Positions 7,545-17,191 of a stretch of 64,000 nucleotides of DNA are shown here, piece after piece. Origin of the DNA: Flavobacterium luteum (lineage in GTDB: Bacteria > Bacteroidota > Bacteroidia > Flavobacteriales > Flavobacteriaceae); the NCBI RefSeq assembly GCF_008806775.1, contig NZ_WAEM01000003.1, positions 62,001 to 126,000 on the forward strand, read 5' to 3'. Every line of letters begins with the position of its first letter. The stretch's first letter is position 1. The notes beneath the pieces are model-generated. The model worked only from the letters and a program-made list of their open reading frames with translations, was not told the DNA's origin and made no database searches. A program made the position numbers and the translations under genes.

Positions 7545-9443
7545 ATGAGCGATGCAATTAAACATGAATGTGGGATTGCCCTTTTACGATTAAAAAAACC
7601 ATTAGAATTTTACAAAGAAAAATATGGTTCCGCCTTTTATGGAATACAAAAAATGTATCTCCTCATGGAGAAACAGCATAACCGAGGACAGGATGGTGCT
7701 GGATTAGCCTCTATAAAATTAGATGTTAATCCCGGGGAACGATACATTAGCCGAGTTCGTTCTAACGACTCTCAAGCTATTCAAGATGTTTTTGCCCAAA
7801 TCAATGATAGGATTAACGAAGAGATGGCTTTACATCCTGAATTTGCAGATAATGTAGCACTTCAAAAAGCAAACATTCCTTACATAGGTGAGTTATTCCT
7901 AGGTCATGTACGGTATGGAACTTTTGGAAAAAACAGTATTGAAAGTGTCCACCCTTTTTTGCGTCAGAACAATTGGATGCATAGAAACCTGATTTTAGCC
8001 GGAAATTTCAATATGACCAATGTAAAAGAACTTTTTAATAGTTTAATTGAAATTGGCCAGCATCCTAAAGAAATGGCAGATACTGTAACAGTGATGGAAA
8101 AAATTGGCCATTTTCTTGATGACGAAGTGACTGATTTGTATTTAGAATGTAAAAATAATGGATTTACAAAAAGAGAAGCTTCTCCGATTATTGCCGAGAA
8201 ATTAGATATTGCAAAAATTCTTAAAAAGGCTTCAAAAAATTTAGACGGAGGATATGCAATGGCTGGACTTTTAGGTCATGGTGATGCTTTTGTTTTTAGA
8301 GATCCTGCAGGAATTCGTCCAACTTATTTTTATCAAGATGATGAAATTGTAGTTGTTGCTTCTGAAAGACCAGTGATACAAACCGTTTTTAATGTAGATT
8401 TTGAGAAAGTTCAGGAATTGCAACCTGGAAATGCATTAATCATTAAAAAAAACGGAAAAGTCACCGAAGAAAATATTTTAGTACCAACGATTAAAAAAGC
8501 CTGTTCGTTTGAAAGAATTTATTTTTCAAGAGGAAGCGATGCTGAAATTTATCAAGAACGAAAAAACTTAGGAAAATTAATTCTTGCCGCTGTTTTAGAA
8601 GCTATAGATAATGATACTGATAATACAGTGTTTTCTTATATCCCCAATACGGCAGAAACATCTTTTTACGGGATGGTCGAAGCTGCACAAGATTTTTTAA
8701 ATCAACGAAAAAACAAATTTATTCTTGATAATAGAAAAACGTTAACTAAGGAAAAACTGGAAGAAATTCTCGCAGTAAAAATTAGAACTGAAAAAGTAGC
8801 AATTAAGGACGCTAAGTTAAGAACGTTTATTACAGAAGATAGTAGTCGAGATGATCTTGTAGCTCACGTATATGATGTAACATACGGAATTATAAAACCA
8901 ACAGATAATTTAGTTATTATCGATGATAGCATTGTAAGAGGCACAACGCTTAAAATGAGTATTATAAAAATGATGGACAGGCTAAAGCCTAAAACCATCG
9001 TGATTGTATCATCAGCGCCACAAATTCGCTACCCAGATTGTTATGGAATAGACATGGCAAAACTAGAAGGCTTAATTGCATTTAGGGCGGCTTTAGAGTT
9101 ATTAAAAGAAAGAAATTTATACCATATTGTTGATGAAGTGTATCTGAAATGCAAAGCGCAAGAAGACATGAAGGACACTGCAGTTATAAATTATGTTACG
9201 GAAATTTATGCGCCATTCCATCCACAAGAAGTTTCGGATAAAATTGCAACTTTGTTAAGTTCTCCTGAAATAAAGGCTGAAGTAAAAATTATTTTTCAAA
9301 CTGTGGAGAATTTACATATTTCATGTCCTAAAAATCTAGGAGATTGGTACTTTACTGGCGATTATCCAACTCCAGGAGGAAATCGTGTTGTAAATCGTGC
9401 TTTTATGAATTTTTATGAAGGAAAAGACACAAGAGCCTACTAA
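7545..9443 (+). CDS. PurF-like amidophosphoribosyltransferase
   Basis: Two-domain protein: an N-terminal class II glutamine amidotransferase and a C-terminal phosphoribosyltransferase with the PRPP loop VIIDDSIVRGTTL at about residues 457-469. The family reaction makes phosphoribosylamine from PRPP and glutamine. The likely nucleophile Cys9 is in HECGIALL, so a short leader would have to be removed to expose it. At 632 residues it is well above the roughly 470-510 of ordinary PurF. I chose ATG 7545 because the frame upstream (from 7485) is a terminator hairpin followed by a Thr-rich stretch. Family membership is clear; whether it is the pathway PurF or a specialised paralogue is not. Confidence 0.9.
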   Translation: MSDAIKHECGIALLRLKKPLEFYKEKYGSAFYGIQKMYLLMEKQHNRGQDGAGLASIKLDVNPGERYISRVRSNDSQAIQDVFAQINDRINEEMALHPEFADNVALQKANIPYIGELFLGHVRYGTFGKNSIESVHPFLRQNNWMHRNLILAGNFNMTNVKELFNSLIEIGQHPKEMADTVTVMEKIGHFLDDEVTDLYLECKNNGFTKREASPIIAEKLDIAKILKKASKNLDGGYAMAGLLGHGDAFVFRDPAGIRPTYFYQDDEIVVVASERPVIQTVFNVDFEKVQELQPGNALIIKKNGKVTEENILVPTIKKACSFERIYFSRGSDAEIYQERKNLGKLILAAVLEAIDNDTDNTVFSYIPNTAETSFYGMVEAAQDFLNQRKNKFILDNRKTLTKEKLEEILAVKIRTEKVAIKDAKLRTFITEDSSRDDLVAHVYDVTYGIIKPTDNLVIIDDSIVRGTTLKMSIIKMMDRLKPKTIVIVSSAPQIRYPDCYGIDMAKLEGLIAFRAALELLKERNLYHIVDEVYLKCKAQEDMKDTAVINYVTEIYAPFHPQEVSDKIATLLSSPEIKAEVKIIFQTVENLHISCPKNLGDWYFTGDYPTPGGNRVVNRAFMNFYEGKDTRAY

Positions 9444-9494
9444 ATATCGAGATTTAAGCATTTTATCGAGTTTCGGTGTATTTCATCTAATTTA

Positions 9495-9526
9495 TTTGTT
9501 AAGTTAATATTGTCAGTATACATTTG
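9495..9526 (+). promoter_or_regulatory. Promoter of sRNA copy 1
   Basis: TTTG at 9495-9498, 20 bases, TACATTTG at 9519-9526. Exact Bacteroidota consensus. Transcription should begin near 9533. Confidence 0.75.
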
Positions 9527-9532
9527 GTAAAC

Positions 9533-9602
9533 CATAGCATAAGTAGGTTAAGTTTATGGTAGATTTGGGGCAAAAAGGGTGAAAGAAATTTCACCTTTTT
9601 TA
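9533..9602 (+). ncRNA. Putative small RNA, copy 1
   Basis: Predicted transcript of about 70 bases between a consensus promoter and an intrinsic terminator. The terminator pairs GGGTGAAA with TTTCACCT, capped by a GAAA tetraloop, followed by T-runs. The 5' half (GTAGGTTAAGTTTATGGTAG and onward to GGGGC) looks unstructured and is nearly unchanged in all copies. It also contains a possible 8-codon frame at 9556-9582 (MVDLGQKG, stop TGA), so a micropeptide cannot be excluded. The 5' end is inferred from the promoter. Confidence 0.65.
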
Positions 9603-9630
9603 TTTTATAAAATTTTGAATTTCATCACTT

Positions 9631-9797
9631 TATCGAGTTTCGGTGTATTTCATCTAATTTATTTGTTAAGTTAATATTGTCAGTATACATTTGATAAACC
9701 ATAGCATAAGTAGGTTAAGTTTATGGTAGATTTGGGGCAAAAAGGGTGAAAGAAATTTCACCTTTTTTATTTTATAAAATTTTGAATTTCATCACTT
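9631..9797 (+). repeat. Tandem 167-bp unit 2
   Basis: Second unit, almost identical to unit 1 over its full length, including the AT-rich spacer between terminator and next promoter. Confidence 0.95.
9700..9769 (+). ncRNA. Putative small RNA, copy 2
   Basis: Same architecture as copy 1: TTTG at 9662-9665, TACATTTG at 9686-9693, hairpin around 9744-9763 with a GAAA loop, T-run to about 9768. The predicted RNA is identical to copy 1 apart from positions at or before the start site. The 8-codon frame is at 9723-9749. Confidence 0.65.
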
Positions 9798-9940
9798 TAT
9801 CGGGTTTCGATGTACTTCATCTAATTTATTTGTTTAGTTAAAATTGTCAGTATATATTTGGTAAACCATTGCGTAAGTAGGTTAAGTTTATGGTAGATTT
9901 GGGGCAAAAAAGGTGAAAGAAATTTCACCTTTTTTTGATA
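9798..9940 (+). repeat. Tandem 167-bp unit 3, diverged and shortened
   Basis: Third unit in register with the first two. It carries scattered substitutions, mainly outside the transcript core, and loses similarity after the terminator. Confidence 0.9.
9867..9937 (+). ncRNA. Putative small RNA, copy 3
   Basis: TTTG at 9829-9832, TATATTTG at 9853-9860 (spacer 20), and a terminator whose stem has changed GGGTGAAA to AGGTGAAA. This replaces a G-T wobble by an A-T pair, so pairing is preserved. The 8-codon frame (9890-9916) stays open with the last residue changed from Gly to Arg. Confidence 0.65.
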
Positions 9941-10159
9941 ACTTAAATAGTTAAAACTTTAAATCTTAGCTTTTTAAAAAATATTTTTACTACAGAAAAA
10001 AGAAGGCTGCCCTGAAAACTTTCTAGTCTTTAAACCAAAACTATTAATTTTAAAGTTGAAAAAGGTTTAAAAAACCAGTAAACATTTAAATTCCACACTT
10101 ATTTCAATCCATTTCCAATTTATTTTTTAAAAAAATACTAAAAATTATATTATTGTTAT

Positions 10160-10248
10160 TACATTTGAGCTACCATTTATTTAGTAGGTTTAAGTTTATG
10201 GTAGATTTGGGGCAAAAAGGGTGAAAGCAATTTCGCCCTTTTTATTTT
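10160..10248 (+). ncRNA. Putative small RNA, copy 4 (isolated, diverged)
   Basis: About 220 bases beyond unit 3. It has TACATTTG at 10160-10167 but no recognisable -33 element. The transcript core is conserved with one inserted T. The terminator stem is GGGTGAAA/TTTCGCCC with a GCAA loop: both tetraloops are of GNRA type and the changed stem base still pairs as a wobble. The 8-codon frame is at 10198-10224. The upstream half of the 167-bp unit is absent. Confidence 0.55.
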
Positions 10249-10303
10249 TAGGGAAGTCAGTTTTTTTAAATTAGAAGTGGCATTAAATTTTATGTAAAAA
10301 GTT

Positions 10304-10349
10304 AAGGGATTGGGTATTTTGCAATTTGCAAAACGCCCAATCCCTTTTT
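10304..10349. terminator. Strong bidirectional terminator, sodA side
   Basis: AAGGGATTGGG pairs with CCCAATCCCTT. The inner TTTTGC/GCAAAA pairing extends the stem, and there are T/A runs on both sides. It lies 43 bases past the sodA stop on the minus strand and closes the sRNA region on the plus strand. Confidence 0.75.
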
Positions 10350-10391
10350 GATAAGTATATATGACTATTTAGAAAAATATGAAAAATGAAT

Positions 10392-11000
10392 TTATTTTTC
10401 TAAGGCATATCTTCTTGATACTTCAGTCCAATTAATTACATTAAAAAAAGCTTCTATGTAATCAGGTCTTCTATTCTGATAATGTAAATAATAAGCATGC
10501 TCCCAAACATCCATTCCGAGAATTGGAGTTCCACCACAACCTACTTCTGGCATCAATGGATTGTCTTGATTTGGGGTGCCACAAATATCAAGCTTACCTC
10601 CTTTGTGTACACAAAGCCAAGCCCATCCTGAACCAAATTGAGTTATACCTGTTTTTGAAAATTTAGCTTTAAATTCTTCAAAGCTATCAAAAGCACTTTC
10701 TATAGCTGCAAGTAAATCTCCAGTAGGAAGACCACCTCCGTTAGGAGTCATTACTGTCCAATACAAATTGTGATTATAAAAACCACCACCATTGTTACGA
10801 ACGGCTGTGTTTTTTTTATCAAGATTAATTAAAATATTTTCGATAGTCTTACCTTCCATATCTGTTCCTGCAATTGCAGCATTAAGATTAGTAATGTAAG
10901 CATTATGATGTTTTGTGTAATGAATCTCCATCGTTCGAGCATCAATATAAGGTTCTAATGCGTCATAGGCATAAGGTAATTTTGGTAATTCAAAAGCCAT
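10392..11000 (-). CDS. sodA: Superoxide dismutase (Fe/Mn family)
   Basis: Converts superoxide to hydrogen peroxide and oxygen. The 202-residue protein shows the four metal ligands H27, H77 ([11 protein letters not shown]), D164 and H168 ([10 protein letters not shown]). There is no signal peptide, so it should be cytosolic. The GGGFYNHN and NQDNPLM stretches lean toward the Mn or cambialistic type, but metal use cannot be settled from sequence. CAAATTTA at 11033-11040 reads as a minus-strand TAAATTTG -7 box; a clear -33 element is not visible. Confidence 0.95.
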   Translation of the reverse strand: MAFELPKLPYAYDALEPYIDARTMEIHYTKHHNAYITNLNAAIAGTDMEGKTIENILINLDKKNTAVRNNGGGFYNHNLYWTVMTPNGGGLPTGDLLAAIESAFDSFEEFKAKFSKTGITQFGSGWAWLCVHKGGKLDICGTPNQDNPLMPEVGCGGTPILGMDVWEHAYYLHYQNRRPDYIEAFFNVINWTEVSRRYALEK

Positions 11001-11166
11001 AATAAGTTAGTTTTAATAATTAAAATAAAAATCAAATTTAAACAATTAACTTTGGAATTTAAATATTAACTTGTTATAATTTTATAAAAACATTTTAATC
11101 ATATAATAGCGATTCATATCGTTTTAATATCGTTAAAAAAGGCAAAACCTTTTAATATACAAAATT

Positions 11167-14100
11167 ATGCAAAGACCTTCTTTTTCTATATATGATGCAT
11201 CGGCAGGATCAGGCAAAACGTATGCATTGGTGAAGGAATATCTTAAAATAATTCTTACAGCAAAGCAGAATGATGCTTATAGAAACATTCTTGCCATAAC
11301 CTTTACCAATAAGGCAGTTTTTGAAATGAAAAGCAGAATTGTAGGCAGTTTATCTGAATTTGTTAAAGAAGATCCAAACCAAAAAGCATTAGATTTGATT
11401 CATGATCTAGTTCTAGAAACAAACCTTTCAGTTGTACAAATAAAAGAGAAAGCCCAAAAAATCATTAAGCATATTATTCATAATTATGCCGCATTTGACA
11501 TCTCTACTATTGATAAATTTACACATAAAGTAATTCGTGCTTTTGCTCATGATTTGAACTTGCCCGTGACTTTTGAAGTCACTCTAGACACAGAAAACCT
11601 TTTGAATGAAGCTGTCGACGCCATAATTGCTCAAGCTGGAGAAGATGAGGTTTTAACAAAACTGCTTATCGATTTTACGATGGAGAAGACCGACGACGAT
11701 AAAAGTTGGGATATTTCTAGAGAAATTTTAGAAACTGGAAGATTGGTTTTAAATGAAAACAATAGAAATGAAATATTACAATTACAGGATAAATCCATTC
11801 AAGATTTTATTACCATTAAAAATAAGTTAGAAAAAAACTGTCTTGTTTTAGTATCGGAATGCGTAGTGTTAGCAAACGATGTTTTATCTTTAATAGAAAA
11901 AAAAGGGATAGATTTAAAATCATTTTCTAGGGGAACATTTCCCAATCACTTACAAAGTATTGTAGCCGGAAAATTCAATCCTAAAAACAAAATGTTTCGG
12001 GAGTTTGAAGATATTTCAGTCAATAAAACCGCAAAAGATTTTATTGTTATAGAAAATTGTATTCCTGAATTTTTACAAATTCTAAATCAAATTTATATTA
12101 CTTTTGAAAAGAGAGACTTTTACAAAGCGTTTCTTAAAAATATAACTCCCCTCACGCTTTTAAATACCGTGAGTAACGAATTAACCAAAATTCAAAAAGA
12201 GCAAAACATATTGTCTATTTCTGAGTTTAATGCTTTAATTCACAATGAAATTCAAAACCAACCAGCTCCTTTTATTTATGAAAGATTAGGCGAACGGTAC
12301 CGTCATTTTTTTATTGATGAGTTTCAGGATACTTCTGAAATGCAATGGCAAAACTTAATTCCACTTATCGACAACGCAACTTCAAGCGAAATAGATGGTG
12401 AAAAAGGAACTTTAATGATTGTTGGCGACCCAAAGCAATCTATTTACAGGTGGCGCGGTGGAAAAGCAGAACAATTTATAGCTTTGAGTAAAAATGAAAA
12501 TCCGTTTAATAATCCCGAAAAAGTACTACAACATTTAGATAAAAATTATCGAAGTTATTCAAAAATCATTGACTTTAATAACGATTTCTTTCAACTTTTA
12601 TCCGATGAGTTTGAGAATCAAGATTATAAAGATTTATATAAAAACCATAGTCATCAAAAACCAAATAGTAAAACGGGTGGTTATGTAAATATTTCTTTTC
12701 TGCCAGAAATACAAGAGCAAGAAGAGCGTGAAAATGAAGAAGTTTTAGAAAAAACCGATTTGTATGTTACAGCAACATTAAATACGATTCTAAAAGTGTT
12801 AAAACAAGGTTTTGAATATAAAGACATTGTTATACTTTCCAGAAAAAGAAGTCAAGGAATTGCCATTGCCAATTATTTAACAGAACAAAAAATCCCGCTT
12901 TTATCTTCAGAAACCTTGATGATTCAAAATGCAACCGAAGTTCGATTCATTATTCAGGTACTAAAATATCTAAGAAATACTTTAGATCTCGAAGCCAAAG
13001 CGTATTTCTTAGAATATTTGGCTCAAAACAGTCAAAATCAATTGCCAGTACATGATTTTATTGCTCAAGGAATGGCGTTAATTAAGGAAATTGAATTTGA
13101 AAACTGGTTCGAAAAGTTCTCTATTAATGTGTCTTTTCAAAACATTCGTAAAAAGTCATTATACGAAGCGGTAGAAATTATCATTTCTAAATTTCTGAAT
13201 CATACAAAAAGTAATGCTTATGTGCAGTATTTTTTAGATATAGTTCTTGAACGGGACATTCGTAATCAATCAGGAATTTCAGATTTTTTGAATTACTGGG
13301 ATAAGAATTCGGAAAAATTCAGCATTCCTTCACCAGAAGGAACTAATGCGGTTCGAATTATGACCATACACAAATCTAAAGGGTTAGAATTTCCTGTGGT
13401 AATTATTCCTTTTGCCGAAAATGATTATACTAAAGATCCGAAACAAAAATTATGGATTAACACTAAAAACGAAGCCGATTTTGGCTTTGAAAAAGTCTTA
13501 ATTGATAACAGTAGAGCGGTTGAGGGTTTTGGGGTAGAAGCGCTTGAAGTATACAATCAGAAGAAACAGGAAGAATTACTGGACAATATTAATGTTCTAT
13601 ATGTCGCTTTAACCCGTGCGGAAGAACAATTATATGTTATTTCAAGTATGAATTTGTCCCGAAATGGAGAAGTACCAAAAAATAATATGTGTGCCTTTTT
13701 TATTAATTATTTAATCAACAAGAACCAGTTTAAAGAAAATAAATTAGAATACGAATTCGGAAACCCAATTCGATTGTCAAAAAATGAGCAGCATGTCGAA
13801 ACTTCTAAAACAATTCCATTGGTAGCTGAGGTTCTTAATGCCAAAAATATTAAAATTGCCCAAAGAGAAGCATTAATGTGGGGCACTCATCAGCAAGATG
13901 CAATTGAATATGGAAATATAATTCATGAAATATTAGCATTAGTAAAAACCAAATTCGATATCGATTTGGCAATCAAAAAATCAATAGAAAATGGAAATAT
14001 AACCGTTAATCAAAATGAATTGGTGTTTAAAACAATTCAAGATATTGTACATCATTCAGAACTTTTTGATTGTTTTTCAGAAGGGAATATAGTAATGAAT

Positions 14101-14325
14101 GAACAAACAATTATTCAAAAAGAAGGGCCTACAATTAAACCTGACCGAATAGTATTAAATAAAGATAACGAAGTTTTTCTAATAGACTATAAAACGGGTA
14201 AGCATGATACAAAATATCAATTGCAATTAAATAATTACCAAAACGCAATAGAAAAAATGGGTTACAAAGTTATAAAGAAAGCTTTAGTTTATATAGGAGA
14301 ACAAATTGAAGTAGTAAACTTTTAA
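11167..14325 (+). CDS. AddA-like UvrD/REP helicase with C-terminal nuclease
   Basis: 1052-residue superfamily I helicase. Walker A is at residues 12-18 (SAGSGKT) and the Walker B box at FFIDEFQDTSEMQW; further motifs include GDPKQSIYRWRGG, IMTIHKSKGLEFPVV and LYVALTRAEEQLYV. The C-terminus carries a PD-(D/E)XK nuclease motif (FLIDYKTGKHD then QLQLNNY). This matches AddA/RecB-type helicase-nucleases that process double-strand breaks. Its likely partner is the AddB-like gene at 17192; kbl and the OmpA gene lie between them. Confidence 0.92.
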   Translation: MQRPSFSIYDASAGSGKTYALVKEYLKIILTAKQNDAYRNILAITFTNKAVFEMKSRIVGSLSEFVKEDPNQKALDLIHDLVLETNLSVVQIKEKAQKIIKHIIHNYAAFDISTIDKFTHKVIRAFAHDLNLPVTFEVTLDTENLLNEAVDAIIAQAGEDEVLTKLLIDFTMEKTDDDKSWDISREILETGRLVLNENNRNEILQLQDKSIQDFITIKNKLEKNCLVLVSECVVLANDVLSLIEKKGIDLKSFSRGTFPNHLQSIVAGKFNPKNKMFREFEDISVNKTAKDFIVIENCIPEFLQILNQIYITFEKRDFYKAFLKNITPLTLLNTVSNELTKIQKEQNILSISEFNALIHNEIQNQPAPFIYERLGERYRHFFIDEFQDTSEMQWQNLIPLIDNATSSEIDGEKGTLMIVGDPKQSIYRWRGGKAEQFIALSKNENPFNNPEKVLQHLDKNYRSYSKIIDFNNDFFQLLSDEFENQDYKDLYKNHSHQKPNSKTGGYVNISFLPEIQEQEERENEEVLEKTDLYVTATLNTILKVLKQGFEYKDIVILSRKRSQGIAIANYLTEQKIPLLSSETLMIQNATEVRFIIQVLKYLRNTLDLEAKAYFLEYLAQNSQNQLPVHDFIAQGMALIKEIEFENWFEKFSINVSFQNIRKKSLYEAVEIIISKFLNHTKSNAYVQYFLDIVLERDIRNQSGISDFLNYWDKNSEKFSIPSPEGTNAVRIMTIHKSKGLEFPVVIIPFAENDYTKDPKQKLWINTKNEADFGFEKVLIDNSRAVEGFGVEALEVYNQKKQEELLDNINVLYVALTRAEEQLYVISSMNLSRNGEVPKNNMCAFFINYLINKNQFKENKLEYEFGNPIRLSKNEQHVETSKTIPLVAEVLNAKNIKIAQREALMWGTHQQDAIEYGNIIHEILALVKTKFDIDLAIKKSIENGNITVNQNELVFKTIQDIVHHSELFDCFSEGNIVMNEQTIIQKEGPTIKPDRIVLNKDNEVFLIDYKTGKHDTKYQLQLNNYQNAIEKMGYKVIKKALVYIGEQIEVVNF

Positions 14326-14400
14326 ACCTATGTTTTTATTTACTTTATTATTTAAAAATAAGCTTTTTAAATTCAATAACACTCAAAAAATTCATTAACA

Positions 14401-15594
14401 ATGTACGGAAAAATTAAAGAATTTCTTCAAGCAGAGTTGCAAGCTATTGAAGAAAACGGAGTTTTTAAAAGAGAGAGAATTATAACTTCGCCTCAAGGAG
14501 CCGAAATTACAATAGCATCAGGAGAAAAAGTGTTGAATTTTTGCGCTAATAATTATTTAGGATTATCCTCCCATCCCGAGGTTATTCAGGCAGCAAAAGA
14601 CGCTTTAGATTCTCATGGTTTCGGGATGTCATCAGTACGATTTATTTGCGGAACTCAAGACATTCATAAAAAATTGGAAAAAAAAATATCTGATTTTTAT
14701 GGCACCGAAGATACAATCTTATATGCTGCTGCGTTTGATGCAAATGGAGGAGTTTTCGAACCCTTATTTAACGAAAAAGACGCAATAATTTCCGATAGTT
14801 TAAATCATGCTTCTATAATTGACGGGGTTCGTTTGTGTAAAGCGGCGAGATATCGTTACGAAAATTGCAATATGGAAGATTTAGAGCATCAATTGATAAA
14901 AGCAACAGAAGCTGGTTCTAGATTTAAAATTATTGTTACTGATGGAGTTTTCTCAATGGATGGTGTTGTAGCTCCATTAGATAAAATTTGTGATTTGGCC
15001 GATAAATATGATTCAATGGTTATGGTAGACGAATGTCACGCTGCGGGGTTTATTGGAGCAACTGGAAAAGGAACTCTAGAAGCCAAAGGTGTTATAGGAA
15101 GAGTCGATATTATAACAGGAACTTTAGGAAAAGCACTTGGAGGAGCGATGGGAGGTTATACAACAGCTAAAAAAGAAATCATAGAATTGTTACGCCAACG
15201 ATCACGACCTTATTTATTTTCTAATTCATTAGCACCTGCAATAGTTGGAGCATCAATTAAAGTTTTCGAATTATTAGAAAAAGATACTAAATTAAGAGAT
15301 CAGTTAGAATGGAATACGAATTACTTTAAGCAAGGAATGCTAAAAGCCGGATTTGATATTGTTCATGGCGATTCTGCAATTGTTCCCGTAATGCTTTATG
15401 ACGCAAAATTGGCTCAAACTATGGCGAACGAGCTTTTAAAAAAGGGGATTTACGTAATTGGATTCTTTTTCCCTGTTGTGCCTAAAGATAAAGCAAGAAT
15501 AAGAGTTCAACTTTCAGCAGCTCATACTAAGAATCATTTAGATAAAGCTATTTTGGCATTTATTGAAGTAGGAAAAGCACTAAAAGTTATATAA
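14401..15594 (+). CDS. kbl: Glycine C-acetyltransferase (2-amino-3-ketobutyrate CoA ligase)
   Basis: PLP enzyme linking glycine and acetyl-CoA to 2-amino-3-oxobutyrate in threonine breakdown. The 397-residue alpha-oxoamine synthase has the PLP lysine at K244 ([14 protein letters not shown]) and the cofactor Asp210/His213 ([10 protein letters not shown]). Related 8-amino-7-oxononanoate synthases share the fold, but length and the SPQGAEI and [10 protein letters not shown] start are those of Kbl. It lies 75 bases after the AddA-like gene. Confidence 0.94.
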   Translation: MYGKIKEFLQAELQAIEENGVFKRERIITSPQGAEITIASGEKVLNFCANNYLGLSSHPEVIQAAKDALDSHGFGMSSVRFICGTQDIHKKLEKKISDFYGTEDTILYAAAFDANGGVFEPLFNEKDAIISDSLNHASIIDGVRLCKAARYRYENCNMEDLEHQLIKATEAGSRFKIIVTDGVFSMDGVVAPLDKICDLADKYDSMVMVDECHAAGFIGATGKGTLEAKGVIGRVDIITGTLGKALGGAMGGYTTAKKEIIELLRQRSRPYLFSNSLAPAIVGASIKVFELLEKDTKLRDQLEWNTNYFKQGMLKAGFDIVHGDSAIVPVMLYDAKLAQTMANELLKKGIYVIGFFFPVVPKDKARIRVQLSAAHTKNHLDKAILAFIEVGKALKVI

Positions 15595-15648
15595 TTCACA
15601 GTTTTTAGTCTTTTATTGATTTTTCAGCATTATTATTTAACATATTTT

Positions 15649-15679
15649 TTTGTTATTAAGAAATTACGTGTTACTTTTG
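15649..15679 (+). promoter_or_regulatory. Promoter of the OmpA-family gene
   Basis: TTTG at 15649-15652, 19 bases, TACTTTTG at 15672-15679. The start codon follows at 15717. Confidence 0.7.
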
Positions 15680-15716
15680 CTATATAAAAATAGTTTAAAC
15701 TAAACAAAAATTAAGT

Positions 15717-17126
15717 ATGAAACATCTTAACAAATTATTTGCTGTTGTGGTATTGTTTATAGGATTGAGCTCTCAGGCTCAAGATAGCAACAACCCTTGG
15801 GCTATATCTTTTGGAGCAAATGCAGTAGACACTAGAGTTAGTGCAGCATCTAAAATTGGGGATCAATTTTCTCAATATTTTAATGTAAAAGACAATTGGA
15901 ACATTCTTCCTTCTGTTTCTTATTTAAACGTTTCTAAAAACGTAGGCGGAAATTTCTCTTTCGGAGTAACTGGGTCTATCAACAAAATTACAAAATTCGT
16001 TAGCCCTCGTCCAACAATTCCAGGAGATTACCCAGTATCAAATCCTGGAGATTTAAGTTACTATGCTGCTGACGGTATTATAAACTACAGCTTCATGCAA
16101 GCTATAAAATCTAAATGGTTTGATCCTTCTGCACATGTTGGGGGTGGTTATACTTGGTTAGGTGATGCTAGTTACGGAACTGTAAATGGAGGTTTAGGGT
16201 TAACACTTTGGTTTTCTGATATGGTTGGTTTAACACTGCAATCTACTTACAAATATTCATTCGAAGATTCAGCATTTAGAGGCGCTCCAGATAACGTACC
16301 AACACACATGCAACATTTTGCGGGTTTAAAATTTAAATTTGGAGGAAAAGATACTGATGGAGATGGTGTTTATGACAAAGACGATGCTTGTCCAGAAGTT
16401 GCAGGTTTAAAACAATTTAAAGGATGTCCTGATACAGACGGAGACGGAATAGTAGATGCTAGTGACTCTTGTCCTGAAATTGCAGGTTTAGCTGAATTTG
16501 AAGGTTGTCCTGATACTGATGCAGACGGAATCGCTGATAAAGATGATGCTTGTCCAGAAGTTGCAGGTCCAAAGGCTTTAAAAGGGTGTCCAGATGCTGA
16601 TGGGGATGGTGTTGCTGATAAATCTGATAAATGTCCTCAAGTTGTAGGTCCTATTGCTAATGGTGGTTGCCCATGGCCAGATACCGATAAAGATGGCGTA
16701 TTAGACAAAGATGATAAATGTATTGACGTTAAAGGAACTGTAGCAAACAACGGTTGTCCTGAAATTTCTGAAGAGCAAGTAAGTCAATTGAATGCATATG
16801 CTAAAACTATATTATTCAATAGCGGTAAAGATACTTTCAAACAAGAAACTTTCGCGGTATTACAATCTATTACAGCTATCTTGAAACAATATCCTTCTTC
16901 AAAATTTAGTATTGAAGGACATACTGATAGCGATGGTAAAGATGCTACTAATCAAATATTGTCAGAAAAAAGAGCTGCGGCAGTTAAAAATTATTTAATT
17001 GAGAACGGAATTTCTGCTAGTAGATTGACATCTGCAGGTTTTGGTGAAACCAAGCCTGTTAGTTCTAATAAAACTGCTAAAGGTAAAGCTGATAACAGGA
17101 GAGTAGAAGTGAAATTAGTAAAATAA
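15717..17126 (+). CDS. OmpA family protein with thrombospondin type 3 repeats
   Basis: Outer-membrane protein of 469 residues. A signal peptide covers residues 1-21 (ends SSQAQ). A beta-barrel-like region runs to about 210. About five calcium-binding-type TSP3 repeats (DTDGDGV, DADGDGV, CPEVAG, GCPD patterns) span about 211-345. The OmpA C-terminal peptidoglycan-binding domain spans about 355-469, with EGHTDSDG and [12 protein letters not shown]. The family anchors the outer membrane to the cell wall. A strong promoter and a perfect terminator suggest an abundant monocistronic product. Confidence 0.95.
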   Translation: MKHLNKLFAVVVLFIGLSSQAQDSNNPWAISFGANAVDTRVSAASKIGDQFSQYFNVKDNWNILPSVSYLNVSKNVGGNFSFGVTGSINKITKFVSPRPTIPGDYPVSNPGDLSYYAADGIINYSFMQAIKSKWFDPSAHVGGGYTWLGDASYGTVNGGLGLTLWFSDMVGLTLQSTYKYSFEDSAFRGAPDNVPTHMQHFAGLKFKFGGKDTDGDGVYDKDDACPEVAGLKQFKGCPDTDGDGIVDASDSCPEIAGLAEFEGCPDTDADGIADKDDACPEVAGPKALKGCPDADGDGVADKSDKCPQVVGPIANGGCPWPDTDKDGVLDKDDKCIDVKGTVANNGCPEISEEQVSQLNAYAKTILFNSGKDTFKQETFAVLQSITAILKQYPSSKFSIEGHTDSDGKDATNQILSEKRAAAVKNYLIENGISASRLTSAGFGETKPVSSNKTAKGKADNRRVEVKLVK

Positions 17127-17148
17127 TTTTTCTTTAAAATATTTATTG

Positions 17149-17180
17149 AAAGCGCCTCGATTTATTGAGGCGCTTTTTTT
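17149..17180 (+). terminator. Terminator of the OmpA-family gene
   Basis: Perfect 10-bp stem AAAGCGCCTC/GAGGCGCTTT with an 8-base loop and a T-run. Confidence 0.9.
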
Positions 17181-17191
17181 ATATTTATAAA

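Larger units (their letters stand above)
9464..9630 (+). repeat. Tandem 167-bp unit 1
   Basis: First of three head-to-tail units starting at 9464, 9631 and 9798. Units 1 and 2 differ at a single base (the base after TACATTTG, in the promoter-proximal part), which points to a recent duplication or recent homogenisation. The unit contains promoter, transcript and terminator. Confidence 0.95.
9444..10391. other. Gene-free stretch holding a small-RNA repeat array
   Basis: There is no conventional coding gene in these 948 bases. 9464-9940 contains three tandem units of 167-bp period, 10160-10248 a diverged fourth copy of the RNA part only, and 10304-10349 a strong hairpin. The bases from about 9945 to 10155 are AT-rich and show no feature I can support. 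Confidence 0.9.

Noticed and set aside
9464..9940. The 167-bp repeats as a CRISPR, IS array or coding repeat
   Set aside because: No short spacers, no transposase and no long frame; each unit carries a promoter and terminator, so sRNA genes fit better.
9985..10030. GAAGGCTGCCCTGAAAAC, faintly like an insertion-sequence terminus
   Set aside because: No matching inverted end, target duplication or transposase remnant nearby.
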